Positions 39,834 to 52,050 are shown, counted from the first letter of the stretch. The stretch: 64,000 nucleotides of DNA from Osedax fenrisi (GCA_964019155.1 OZ025240.1:80476090-80540089), one strand, 5' to 3'. Numbers and translations: made by a program. The notes: generated by a model not told the origin, from the letters alone.

Positions 39834-40653
39834 TAGTGTTCGAAATGAACCCTAACTGAAGCATTACGAACTGAAGCTTGCCTAATTTGAACCCGAACTG
39901 AAGCTCACATTTTAAAAAAATAACGGTCCCGAACCGAACTGAAGCTTTGTTTAAAACGAACCCGAACTATTATTTAATTACAATCCTGGACCGAACCGTT
40001 GATATATATTGTCAATTTAAAAATGTAATAACACAATTGTATATCTTTATTAGTTCTATTTTATCATAGATAAATAAGTTATCAGGAGATATTATAAACC
40101 AATAGAAAAGATAATATGAATTATTATATGAGTATTATATTAAACTAATAATAATTGTATAATTATAAGTATTATATATTAGTTTATTTTACATCATTAG
40201 CAATATTTATTATTTATATTTAAAATAGAGCTTTGAAAAATACTTTAAAATTGAATCAAAGAAAAAGGTATTAGTTTATGGGTGTAAATCCCGTCGGGAT
40301 ATTAATATAGGTATTAGAATAATATTTAGAAGTGATCTTATATAATTTTGTAAAAATAAATTGTTTTAATAATAGTCTTAACATAGGAACAGCTTCGAAG
40401 GGACATTATAATCTATAGAGCCATATGGTTATAAGTGAAAACGTAATCTAAGTTCATGGATAGGATGGAAGAAATCTACCAAATAAAATAACAATAACAA
40501 TATTATTAATAAGACTTAGAAGCTTCACTCATCTTTTTAGAGTTTTGAAGCAAGTTCAAACTCTTGAATTATTTTACAAATGAACTTTGAACTATCCATT
40601 TTTTTATGAGTGAAGCTTCGAAGCACCAGTAGTTGGGTTCATTTCAAACACTA
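39834..40653. mobile_element. non-autonomous hAT-type element
   Basis: The termini TAGTGTTCGAAATGAACCC and the inverse of TAGTGTTTGAAATGAACCC are flanked by 8-bp near-duplications, ATATACAC and ATACACAC (one mismatch), the hAT signature. The left subterminal region repeats GAACCCGAACTGAAGC-like motifs at 39850-39975. The right has GAAGCTTC-type repeats. A SINE copy (40262-40500) sits inside. No transposase. Confidence 0.85.
40262..40500 (+). mobile_element. tRNA-derived SINE, copy S4, nested
   Basis: GGGTGTAAATCCCGTCGGGA (B-box remnant) is followed by the family body: AATATTTAGAAGTGATCTTA, GTCTTAACATAGGAACAGC, TTCGAAGGGACATTA, AGCCATATGGTTATAAGTG and a CTACCAAATAAAATAACAAT tail. It lies inside the hAT-type element and so is younger than it, or was carried by it. 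Confidence 0.7.
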
Positions 40654-41617
40654 ATACACACTGACTTTGTACCTGCCAGAGATGCACTTATTCTAGTTCT
40701 ATTCTCTGCAACCAGCTTACTAACACTGGTTAACTAAGACAACCAGCTTACTATATACTATTATACCTAGAGAGGAATCATCAACTTATTTCATTAAACC
40801 ACACACTATTACAGTATTTAGATGTTGAGGCATTAGATGTAGACTATTGTAGTGTATGTATTTGGATCATAATATGTGGATGTAAGATTATATAATGAAC
40901 ACTCTATATTGTAATGTTTAGTATGTATTACTCATGATCTTTGTGGTATACTGTGTGTTATGTTGAAGTGTGATCGATAACAATATCTACATTGTACAGT
41001 TTACAATGAATATTAACAATTCAACATTAACTGTTTTTAACTATAGTGTATCATTTAAACATGATTTGTGTTATTAAATATCATTATTAATGGCCTTGTC
41101 ACTATTATATTATTATTAATATTAATATAATAATTTTTCAATTCAATATCTCCATTCTCACACACAACTGTTATATAAACATACATAATATATATATATA
41201 TTGCTAAAGCAATCAGTTTACTATCTGAAATAGGTTTATTGCATACACAGTCTATATTGACAAATATGATTATGATTGCTTGGTTATACTAACTTAATCA
41301 CTGTGTGTATATCACAACATCATCATATTGATATACACAAGAATAGATATCATAAATAAGAAATCACTGAATGTAGTGTACTCTGTGTGTGTGTATGCCC
41401 TACTTATGAATCAGTGGATGCATGTAGTTGTATATTATAACTTTACCCAAGGACATTTGTTCTATCTTTATAATAACATATGGTGTATTTACACTGTTAT
41501 TAGTATATACCTATAGTTTATTGTAACTTATGTATTGAGTGAATACAATGTGCACATTTTTATAATTATTATTACTAAATGTTGAATATATATTTATCAT
41601 ATTCTGACTATCATATG
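40654..41617. other. intergenic region
   Basis: No supported gene between the hAT-type element and the pogo-type element. A minus GCAG..CAG|GTACAA pair near 40678-40712 could bound a 33-nt exon but nothing corroborates it. Confidence 0.35.
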
Positions 41618-42295
41618 TAGGGGACGTGAGGGGGTTTTGGTCAGTGCGGGGGTTTTGGTCAATGCGAAATATTCGGAGAACGATGATAGTTATACAAATG
41701 TTTTACATTGATGAAATATAACTCATACAGTTGTTAACTTATTTATATTTATAAATTTCAAAAAAAATTAAATATTAATGACAAATTATCGATTGATAGA
41801 AAAATCGCTAATTTTAGCTAATATTACAGAAAAAAAAGTAACATCAAATGTCATAATACAACTTCAATATTGACATGTCGACTACAAATTTAATACCATT
41901 ATAATTCCCAATATGTTTTACATATAATAATACTTATATATCAGTAATAACTAATTGTTATATATCAGATATTAATTAAACAGTGATGGTACATAAAGTA
42001 GGGGGGTTTTGGTCAATGAAGTGCGACTGTTTTGGTCAATGATTGACCAATCAGCGAATAGACATTTGCATATTCATATTTCTTTAAATAGTTTAAATCC
42101 GGGTTTAAATATGCGTGAGTATCACTGAATATTATATAGGTATCTTATATAGATATATTATATACCTACTTATATACCTATAGGTATACCATTGTATTTA
42201 TAAATTATGTATTAATTATCATATATACATTAATATACATTATATACATAAGTACCTACTACCAATCTATTTATAAATGATGTATTAATTATTAT

Positions 42296-42297
<2 letters not shown>

Positions 42298-42354
<57 letters not shown>

Positions 42355-42370
42355 GTATCTTATTATATAC

Positions 42371-42418
<48 letters not shown>

Positions 42419-42535
42419 CTCAAAATAATATTATATCATTATTATATTAATTAATTGATATTTAACTAATTTATTAAACTCAAAATAATATTATATTATT
42501 ATTATATTAATTAATTGATATATAGGAATAGTCTT
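42298..42535. repeat. (AT)n microsatellites and a 60-bp tandem duplication
   Basis: Long TA runs at 42298-42352 and 42375-42414, then two direct copies of AAACTCAAAATAATATTATA plus ATTAATTAATTGATAT. Confidence 0.88.
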
Positions 42536-42638
42536 AATAATAATCAGTTTAATTTATGACAATTTTACTAATAGTTTTAAGTGGATTACATTATTTAAGG
42601 TTGTAAAGTAAATAAAAAATCTTATAATTGTATTAATA

Positions 42639-42687
<49 letters not shown>

Positions 42688-42805
42688 GTATTACTATTAA
42701 TACACTTATAAGTTCCTTATTTACTTTACACCCTTAAATAATGTTATCAACTTGAAACTATTAGTAAAATTGTCATTAATTAATAGATTATTATTAAGAC
42801 TTACT
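42531..42805. mobile_element. inverted-repeat (MITE-like) insertion inside the pogo element
   Basis: Arms of about 100 bp: AGTCTTAATAATAATC..GACAATTTTACTAATAGTTT..TTATTTAAGG..GTAAAGTAAATAA on the left, with its inverse on the right ending ATTATTATTAAGACT. An (AT)n core at 42644-42688 separates them. The arms differ at several sites, so it is not brand new. Confidence 0.75.
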
Positions 42806-43074
42806 TTATCTTATTTTTAATATAGATCAGGTTAATTTTAGATTTGTTAACAAAAATAATAAATCAGAGCTATATGTTATAAATATAATATACTAAAAAT
42901 TAATTAAAAATATTCAATATTTAGTGACCAGTAACTTTTTGAAAAGATCACCTATTTCCATATATCTATTTACATGTAACATTTAAATAAACACGAGTCA
43001 TGCATGCAAATACAATAACTATAACTAAAATAAATAACATGATAACTATTATATAATATAAGTAGAGATTCAAA

Positions 43075-43220
43075 TTAAATTAAATAAATATTTAAAAAAA
43101 CTATTTACAATATTTTATAATTAAATTAAATAAATCTTTAAAAAAACTATCTACAATAATTTATAATTAAATTAAAAATTAAATTAAATAAATCTTTAAA
43201 AAAACTATCTACAATATTAT
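43075..43220. repeat. about 55-bp tandem repeat, three copies
   Basis: Units of AAATTAAATTAAATAAATCT TTAAAAAAACTATCTACAAT with small differences. Confidence 0.8.
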
Positions 43221-43304
43221 ATAATCGAATTAGCGTTTATAGTATTTTTGATATAGCCACGCCTATAGTCCCATCATATATGACGTTTAAATCATTAAAT
43301 ATAT

Positions 43305-43355
43305 TGAATTCCCTTCGAAGTCGATATCATGTTAAAGAATCCATATTTTGAAGGA
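43305..43355 (-). mobile_element. SINE core fragment (S6)
   Basis: On minus, ATGGATTCTTTAACATGATA and GACTTCGAAGGGAAT match the central core of the SINE family. Too short to show head or tail. Confidence 0.5.
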
Positions 43356-43697
43356 GTCAGTAATATTGTATACACTATTATATATATATACACAAACAGA
43401 TATATAATTTCCCATTTATGTCGATATTATGAATTAATATAGTAGGAAATATTTCTCGACTAATTTTGAAATATTAAGAACAAATATTGTTTATATTTGT
43501 TTGTATTTTAGCTAACATTTATTTTATTGTATATACTAGAAATGCAGAATTAGGAATAGCTATAATTTAATAAATAATAGATAGGCAAATAATCGAAAAC
43601 CGAGCAACTCCGGGTCGGTACGGCTAGTATTAATATATATTATGAAATAAATAATAATTGTATACATTTATTTATTTAGAGTTAAGTTAATTATTAT

Positions 43698-43954
43698 TTA
43701 TTTACACAGATCGCATATATCAAATGTTTCTATATCTATGCATAATTCATGGCACCATTGCATACATTTAGTACATTGTATTGATGAATCTATAGAATCG
43801 TCAATACATTCATCGCAGATAATACATGTAAAAATAACATTGCAATTTAGAGTTGCGATTTTCTTTTTAGTTTTTCTTAGAGTCTTCACACTTTTTTTTT
43901 TAATTATGGTCGTCTTTGCTTGTTTATTTTCAAGGAACCTTTTATAGGGTGACC
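43698..43954 (-). CDS. transposase terminal exon: SPY linker and PHD-like zinc finger
   Basis: Acceptor ATTATTACAG at 43956-43955; the exon opens in phase 1, as the mini-exons require. It begins SPYKRFLENKQAKTTIIKKK, equivalent to the SPF/basic segment after the DDE domain of related proteins. It ends with a cysteine pattern C-x2-C-x2-C (CIICDEC), then IQCTKCMQWCHELC and FDICDLCK, a C4HC3-like PHD/zinc-knuckle that usually closes pogo-type transposases. The stop is TAA at 43700-43698, with AATAAA shortly downstream. The Met-like start at 43889 is internal. Confidence 0.8.
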
Positions 43955-44760
43955 CTGTAATAATTGCCGTGAATCCCTTTCGTCCCCCTTTATTACAATA
44001 TATATATATTATTAGTACATTAAAAGTGTATACAACAATGAATATAAATAAAATTTAATATAAAAGTATTATAAGCAAAACATTATTAATAAATTAAAAT
44101 TTAATATAATTCATTATTTATTAATAATATATTTGTATAAATTATCTTAAAAATAATAGTTTATATACTATAAACCTGGCATTAAAACAGCCGAGTTCTG
44201 GGTAACATGCATAGATGCTGACGTTCCTATAGTATTTATTAGATATATTAATATTTATTACATTATAAATAATATATTTAAAATTATTAAAATTAAAATT
44301 ATAAACTATATAGTATACACTATATGATGATAGTGTATATAGCACATGTATATATTCCTATGTATGTGTTATGAATACTAGCTTGGTATTGTGCATTCAC
44401 ACATATGTCAAATTTAAGATAAACATGTCTGTTTGTCTTTATATGTATATCAATGCATCATAGTATTGTGTATACTCATATATACATTGTATGCACAATA
44501 TGCATTGCACATGCACGTTTTATAAGGGCACTATAGCATAGTAAAGCTACAAAGGACATGCACAATGACATTCATTACAGAGTATAACAGACCATGTCTT
44601 ATACAGACAATGACATACACATGTAGGCCCTACATTGTAGGGTACTATAGAAATAACAATTGTATTTATATATATATATATATACATGTATGCATATATG
44701 CATGTCTGGTACACATGTATAAAAATATGCACATACACTCATACAGTATGCAACACACAT

Positions 44761-44808
<48 letters not shown>

Positions 44809-45822
44809 TTTATATATAGTAATATATAGTATACTATTAACCTGGCATTAAACAATCCGAGTCTTGCTCCACATGCATAGATGCTGAAGTTCCTATAATA
44901 TGTAATAGATATATTAATATATATTATATTATAAATAATATATGTATAACATTATTAAAATTAAAATGTATTATAATAATTGATTTTTAATTGTAATATA
45001 ATTTAATGAATTATTATTTAAATTTTATATTTTAATAATGAATTGATATTTTAATTTAATTAGTTGAATAATTATTTATATAATTATATATATATTTTTT
45101 AAATTATCTTAAAAAGTATAGTTTAAATTATATAAATATAACTATATAATTATATACTATTAACCTGAAATCAAACCAGCCGAGTCTTGCGCCATGTCCA
45201 AATGCATAGATGCTGAAGTTCCTATAATATGTAATAGATATATTAATATATATTATATTATAAATAATATATGTATAACATTATTAAAATTAAAATGTAT
45301 TATAATAATTGATTTTTAATTGTAATATAATTTAATGAATTATTATTTAAATATAATATTTTTATATTGAATTGATATTTTAATTTAATTAGTTGAATAA
45401 TTATTTATATAATTATATATATATTTTTTAAATTATCTTAAAAAGTATAGTTTAAATTATATAAATATAACTATATAATTATATACTATTAACCTGAAAT
45501 CAAACCAGCCGAGTCTTGCGCCATGTCCAAATGCATAGATGCTGCAGTTCCTATAATATGTAATAGAAATATTAATATATATTATATTATAAATAATATA
45601 TATATATAACATTATTAAAATTAAAATGTATTATAATGAATTGATGTTTTAACATACATCTATGAATAATTTAATTATCTGAATAATTATTGATATAATT
45701 CTGTATATATTTTTTAAATTATCTTAAAAATAATAGTTTATATACTATAAACCTGGCATTAAACCAGCCGAGTCTTGCTCTATGTGCATAGATGCTGAAG
45801 TTCCTATAATATGTAATAGATA

Positions 45823-45874
<52 letters not shown>

Positions 45875-47074
45875 TTAAATTTAAATTTATTCTAATAATA
45901 TATTGATTTTTAATGTTAATATAATTTAATGAATTATTATTTAAATTTAATATTTTAATAATGAATTGATATTTTAATTTAATTAGTTGAATAAATATTT
46001 ATATAATTATATATATATTTTTTAAATTATCTTAAAAATAATAGTTTAAATTATATAACTATAACTATATAATTATATAATATAAACCTGAAATCAAACC
46101 AGCCGAGTCTTGCGCCATGTCCAAATGCATAGATGCTGAAGTTCCTATAATATGTAATAGATATATTAATATATATTATATTATAAATAATATATGTATA
46201 ACATTATTAAAATTAAAATGTATTATAATAATTGATTTTTAATTGTAATATAATTTAATGAATTATTATTTAAATATAATATTTTTATATTGAATTGATA
46301 TTTTAATTTAATTAGTTGAATAATTATTTATATAATTATATATATATTTTTTAAATTATCTTAAAAATTATAGTTTAAATTATATAAATATAACTATATA
46401 ATTATATACTATTAACCTGAAATCAAACCAGCCGAGTCTTGCGCCATGTCCAAATGCATAGATGCTGAAGTTCCTATAATATGTAATAGATATATTAATA
46501 TATATTATATTATAAATAATATATGTATAACATTATTAAAATTAAAATGTATTATAATAATTGATTTTTAATTGTAATATAATTTAATGAATTATTATTT
46601 AAATATAATATTTTTATATTGAATTGATATTTTAATTTAATTAGTTGAATAATTATTTATATAATTATATATATATTTTTTAAATTATCTTAAAAAGTAT
46701 AGTTTAAATTATATAAATATAACTATATAATTATATACTATTAACCTGAAATCAAACCAGCCGAGTCTTGCGCCATGTCCAAATGCATAGATGCTGCAGT
46801 TCCTATAATATGTAATAGAAATATTAATATATATTATATTATAAATAATATATATATATAACATTATTAAAATTAAAATGTATTATAATGAATTGATGTT
46901 TTAACATACATCTATGAATAATTTAATTATCTGAATAATTATTGATATAATTCTGTATATATTTTTTAAATTATCTTAAAAATAATAGTTTATATACTAT
47001 AAACCTGGCATTAAACCAGCCGAGTCTTGCTCTATGTGCATAGATGCTGAAGTTCCTATAATATGTAATAGATA

Positions 47075-47122
<48 letters not shown>

Positions 47123-48161
47123 TTAAATTTAAATTTATTCTAATAATATATTGATTTTTAATGTTAATATAATTTAATGAATTATTATTTAAATTTAATA
47201 TTTTAATAATGAATTGATATTTTAATTTAATTAGTTGAATAAATATTTATATAATTATATATATATTTTTTAAATTATCTTAAAAATAATAGTTTAAATT
47301 ATATAACTATAACTATATAATTATATAATATAAACCTGAAATCAAACCAGCCGAGTCTTGCGCCATGTCCAAATGCATAGATGCTGAAGTTCCTATAATA
47401 TGTAATAGATATATTAATATATATTATATTATAAATAATATATGTATAACATTATTAAAATTAAAATGTATTATAATAATTGATTTTTAATTGTAATATA
47501 ATTTAATGAATTATTATTTAAATATAATATTTTTATATTGAATTGATATTTTAATTTAATTAGTTGAATAATTATTTATATAATTATATATATATTTTTT
47601 AAATTATCTTAAAAATTATAGTTTAAATAATATAAATATAACTATATAATTATATACTATTAACCTGAAATCAAACCAGCCGAGTCTTGCGCCATGTCCA
47701 AATGCATAGATGCTGCAGTTCCTATAATATGTAATAGAAATATTAATATATATTATATTATAAATAATATATTTAAAATTATTAAAATTAAAATTATAAA
47801 CTATATAGTATACACTATATGATGATAGTGTATATAGCACATGTATATATTCCTATGTATGTGTTATGAATACTAGCTTGGTATTGTGCATTCACACATA
47901 TGTCAAATTTAAGATAAACATGTCTGTTTGTCTTTATATGTATATAAATGCATCATAGTATTGTGTATACTCATATATACATTGTATGCACAATATGCAT
48001 TGCACATGCACGTTTTATAAGGGCACTATAGCATAGTAAAGCTACAAAGGACATGTACAATGACATTCATTACAGAGTATAACAGACCATGTCTTATACA
48101 GACAATGACATACACATGTAGGCCCTACATTGTAGGGTACTATAGAAATAACAATTGTATT

Positions 48162-48193
<32 letters not shown>

Positions 48194-48261
48194 CATATAT
48201 GCATGTCTGGTACACATGTATAAAAATATGCACATACACTCATACAGTATGCAACACACAT

Positions 48262-48301
<40 letters not shown>

Positions 48302-50155
48302 TTTATATATAGTAATATATAGTATACTATTAACCTGGCATTAAACAATCCGAGTCTTGCTCCACATGCATAGATGCTGAAGTTCCTATAATATGTAATA
48401 GATATATTAATATATATTATATTATAAATAATATATGTATAACATTATTAAAATTAAAATGTATTATAATAATTGATTTTTAATTGTAATATAATTTAAT
48501 GAATTATTATTTAAATTTTATATTTTAATAATGAATTGATATTTTAACATACATCTATGCATAATTATTTATATAATTCTGTATGTATTTTTTAAATTAT
48601 TTTACAAATAATAGTTTATATATATAGTATACTATAAACCTGGCATTAAACCAGCCGAGTCTTGCTCCACATGCATAGATTCTGTAGGTCCTATAGTATG
48701 TAATAGAAATACTAATATATATATAAGTAATTATATAATATATTAATATAGTTAAGTAATTATATAATATATTAATATAGTTTATAAAATAGTATTGATC
48801 TAGTATTAATTACCTATATCGACGATTATATCATTGTTGGATCTTGTAATTCGGATTGCAGGAGATTGAATAATTAATGTGGAATTCTTCTTTATTAATA
48901 GTAGCCTTACATGTTCACCTATATCATCAATATGGTACTCTTGCGTTGCACTTGGTAGAAAGTCTTCGTCACTAAATGACTTATCATTAAAAGGATATAT
49001 TCCAGTTTTTCTAAATCCGGATATAGCTAACTTGACCATGTCCATGTTCATAGTAGCAAGACTGTATATGCCGACAAGATCGTGTAGTCTAACTATTGCA
49101 TTTTCTTTAATGTGTAGTTCTAATAATTTATTTATATTAGATTTTAAGGGACCCATAAAAGAAACGTCTAGAGGTTGTAGTTTATGAGAAGTATGTGGAG
49201 GGAAGCATATGATATCAATCCCCACTTCTCTAGCTCTATATATTATTTCGATATTTTTTATATGCGTTGAATGTCCATCGAGTAATAGTAATATCCTATT
49301 GGATAGGGATGGATTTGTAAATTTTATAAAATGTTCGAACCATACACTGAAAACATCTTTAGTCATCCAACCGCTCTTATTAAATTCAAATATCGAATTA
49401 ACCGGTGCCCCAATTTTTAACTCGTTATTATTTCTCACTCGAGGAAATATAAATAATGGAGGTATTACACCTCCTACACTATTTATACATACTTCTACAG
49501 TTATCCCTTCCCCCCTTTCAGCGGTTGTTTTAATGCCTACCTGTAAATATTATATAATATTTATATTTGATTTATTATATTTATATAAATATTACTAACT
49601 TGTTTTTGACCCTTGGTACATAATATTTTTGTATGTCGGCTAGGTACCGTAGATACGTTCGTCTCATCAACGTTGTAAATATTATTCGGTGAATAATTAT
49701 GTTCGTCTTTTAATTTCTTTAGTAAACAATAGAATTCATCTACTACCCGTTTGTTAAATCCTCTGGCTCTTGCCCCTAAAATGTACAAATATAAATTAAC
49801 ACACTCACTTATATATAAAGTAAATAGCGGTCACATATGAACTCTCAAATTAACCCTAAATAAGGTATTCGAAAAGCCCAACAAGTATTTTCAAAAACTA
49901 TTTTGGGCCTTTTTATTTATATTGGGCTTTGACCCAAATTAACTAGGCTTGGTTATAATATAATATATAGAGTATTATTTAGTTAATGAATTTCTAGGTA
50001 AATTAATGTACATGTACACTAATTAATAGTATTAATTTAATACTTTATAATACCTATAAATATATATATATAATATATAATATTGATAATATTATATATT
50101 TTGTTCATGTGATATTATAATTTTATAAATTAGTGTACTTATAAATTAATTAATA

Positions 50156-50220
<65 letters not shown>

Positions 50221-50700
50221 ATACATAATTTTGTAATTGTTTCTGCAAATAAATATATTCTATAATATCTTACAACATGTATTACCTGAGGTTTGTTCTG
50301 GTGTTCTCAGCGTTAGTTCAGGAAATCTAGATCTAAATCTCATAAGCCAGTCCCTTCCCGCCATATTCGTTTCTTTATTAAAATGATGATGAATATTGTT
50401 TTTTTCCGCAATATAATAAGCAGCCCGCATTATTTCAGTACATGACAGTCCCAGTAATCTATCTGCCATATATAAACAATAATTTTTTAATTCGATTTCT
50501 AAATTTTTCAAAGTAGCACTCGACCCACTTTTATTTTTTATATTATTAGTTTGGTAGTCTATTCCAGACCGTACTCGTCTCCTTAATGTTGTGATAGGGA
50601 CTTTAAATAGTATGCTACTCTCGTGAAAGGAGTGCCCGCTCTTCACATATGAAATAGCATGTAGCATAGATGTATTTTCCCATTTATTGTAGGTATTCAT
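43698..50700 (-). CDS. pogo-type transposase gene with a tandem mini-exon array
   Basis: A DDE transposase that would cut and paste the surrounding element. Model, all on minus: exon 1 50700-50286, exon 2 49775-49600, exon 3 49540-48814, thirteen mini-exons between 48690 and 44176, terminal exon 43954-43698. Phases agree at every junction: 1, 0, 1, then 1-1 for each mini-exon, then 1. Without mini-exons the product would be about 524 aa; with all thirteen about 759 aa. No stop or frameshift is visible in any exon. The order HTH, CENP-B-like, DDE, SPxxxxL linker, PHD-like zinc finger matches pogo/Tigger/jerky-type proteins of invertebrates. If exon 3 is not spliced, it would read a few codons past its donor to a stop at 48806, giving a 441-aa form without the zinc finger. 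Confidence 0.82.
44150..48790. repeat. higher-order tandem repeat of mini-exon plus intron
   Basis: Base unit about 250-340 bp (one mini-exon and its flanking A+T-rich intron). Four-unit blocks repeat with a 1248-1252 bp period (45165 to 46417, 45494 to 46746, 45753 to 47005, 46088 to 47336). A flanking segment, including CATGTAGGCCCTACATTG and (AT)n, is duplicated with a period of about 3493 bp (44842 to 48335). Intron sequence is as similar as exon sequence within a block, so the expansion is recent. Confidence 0.88.
44176..48690 (-). CDS. array of 13 mini-exons of the transposase
   Basis: Minus-strand mini-exons at 48690-48640, 48385-48335, 47721-47665, 47392-47336, 47055-47005, 46802-46746, 46473-46417, 46144-46088, 45803-45753, 45550-45494, 45221-45165, 44892-44842 and 44226-44176. 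Six are 51 nt and seven 57 nt. Each follows ATAG and precedes GTTAATAG or GTTTATAG. In the frame set by exon 3 all are open: TSASMHIEQDSAGLMP (51-nt type) or TSASMHLDMAQDSAGLIS (57-nt type), with T/A, V/I and AG/DC variants. The two types differ by a 6-nt in-frame indel. Being phase 1-1 and multiples of three, they can be skipped or included freely. The sequences are serine/acidic linker-like; no known domain. Confidence 0.78.
48814..49540 (-). CDS. transposase exon 3: catalytic DDE domain, second and third Asp
   Basis: Starts after TATTTACAG with VGIKTTAERGEG, the usual K-Q-V-G-x-x-T-x-A-E-R-G block of pogo-type transposases. Then GVIPPLFIFPRVR, the second catalytic Asp in LLLLDGHSTHIKN, and the third in PPHTSHKLQPLDV, 36 residues later. 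It ends with SGFRKTGIYPFN and SPAIRITRSNNDI. The donor GATATAG|GTAATT at 48813 leaves in phase 1; six bases further a TAA would end the protein if unspliced. Confidence 0.88.
49600..49775 (-). CDS. transposase exon 2: first catalytic Asp
   Basis: Acceptor TACATTTTAG, donor CAA|GTTAGT. It reads ARARGFNKRVVDEFYCLLKK and then NNIYNVDETNVSTVPS, where the D of NVDET is the first catalytic aspartate, and ends CTKGQKQ. The intron to exon 3 is only 59 nt. Confidence 0.88.
50158..50216. repeat. (AT)n microsatellite in transposase intron 1
   Basis: Pure TA run inside the first intron. Confidence 0.95.
50286..50700 (-). CDS. transposase exon 1: DNA-binding HTH domains
   Basis: ATG at 50700; the first 50 residues form a psq-type helix-turn-helix (MLHAISYVKSGHSFHESS, VPITTLRRRV). 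A CENP-B-like HTH follows, ending AGRDWLMRFRSRFPELTLRT then PEQTS, a nearly invariant block in this family. The donor is CTCAG|GTAATAC in phase 1. The next exon completes the usual PExTS-xARxxxFNK junction. Confidence 0.88.
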
Positions 50701-51799
50701 ATTTTCGTAAGAAATTTTTAAGAAATAATAAACTATAGTTGTAGGATTAACAAATATTTACGAATTGAAATGTCTTATTATGATTTAATTTAAATGTAAA
50801 TGGATATTTATTTATATTGCGTGCGGCGCACAGCGCGCGTATATATTTATATTATTGAATACTCATATCTAATAAAGTCGATACAATTTTTATTAAATCG
50901 TTATTTATATTGCTCGAGAATTGGTGGCGGTTCCTATCGGTGAATTCGGAACTATTGACCAAAACCCCCGCACATACGAAAAATCGCTAAATGTATTACC
51001 TAATTGTAAAATCGAAATATATTGAACAGTAGATGATTATATTAAATTCGCAAATATACATGTTTTAGATTGATATATTTTACTTACGCTATTAAAATCT
51101 TATCTCACACAATTTAAAATTCATAAAGTAATTACTGTTTTAGTAGGTGACCAATATTAGTTGACCAAAACCCCCTCGCGTCCCCTATATATACATAATC
51201 TTTGAATATTATTATATTATATATTAACCCAATAGATGTTAACTATTACATAATATAAAATAGATATGAATGTTTGTACTATATTATGTATAGGCATGCC
51301 TAATGCATTAAACAATGTCTACACCTAATAATGTCTGCAATATTTCATATAGCTGAATGGAACTTTTACATCTCATATAAATGCTACAATTTAATAGTAG
51401 AATTAGAAATAATCATTACCACCATGTATGCCGTTTATTATAATGAATTGATTTAATTTTAATAATTTATTAAATACAATAGAAGTAAACTATTATTATA
51501 TGTGACCTGTACTTAATTGTATCTAACCTGACTAAACCAACACTCCATCCACAATCACAGCAATATCATCAAGTTTTACTGACTATATTTTGTATGTATA
51601 TGAATGAATGAATGAATATTTATTTACTGAATATTTAATTAATATACAGAAGGATATTCAGAAGCTATACGTAGCTTATATTAAGAATATCCTTATAACA
51701 AAAATATTAAATATTTAATATATAATAATAATTATGAAATAAGAAAATGTAATAATAAAAATGGTGTAATACAAGATATTTATATCGAATATACATATT

Positions 51800-52050
<251 letters not shown>

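Larger units (their letters stand above)
41620..51185 (-). mobile_element. pogo-type DNA transposon, 9.57 kb, apparently complete
   Basis: The left end TA|GGGGACGTGAGGGGGTTTTGG and the right end, inverted, TA|GGGGACGCGAGGGGGTTTTGG match for about 24 bp with one difference and are flanked by TA, the target of the Tc1/mariner-pogo superfamily. The motif GGGGGTTTTGGTCAATG recurs inside: 27 nt from the left end, at about 42000 and 42030, and about 225 nt from the right end. These are likely transposase-binding sites. The only recognisable gene is a multi-exon pogo-type transposase on minus (50700-43698). The element also holds (AT)n tracts, a nested inverted repeat (42531-42805), tandem repeats and a SINE fragment. 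Confidence 0.88.

Noticed and set aside
49209..49598. Plus frame over the transposase
   Set aside because: Shadow of exon 3 on the opposite strand.
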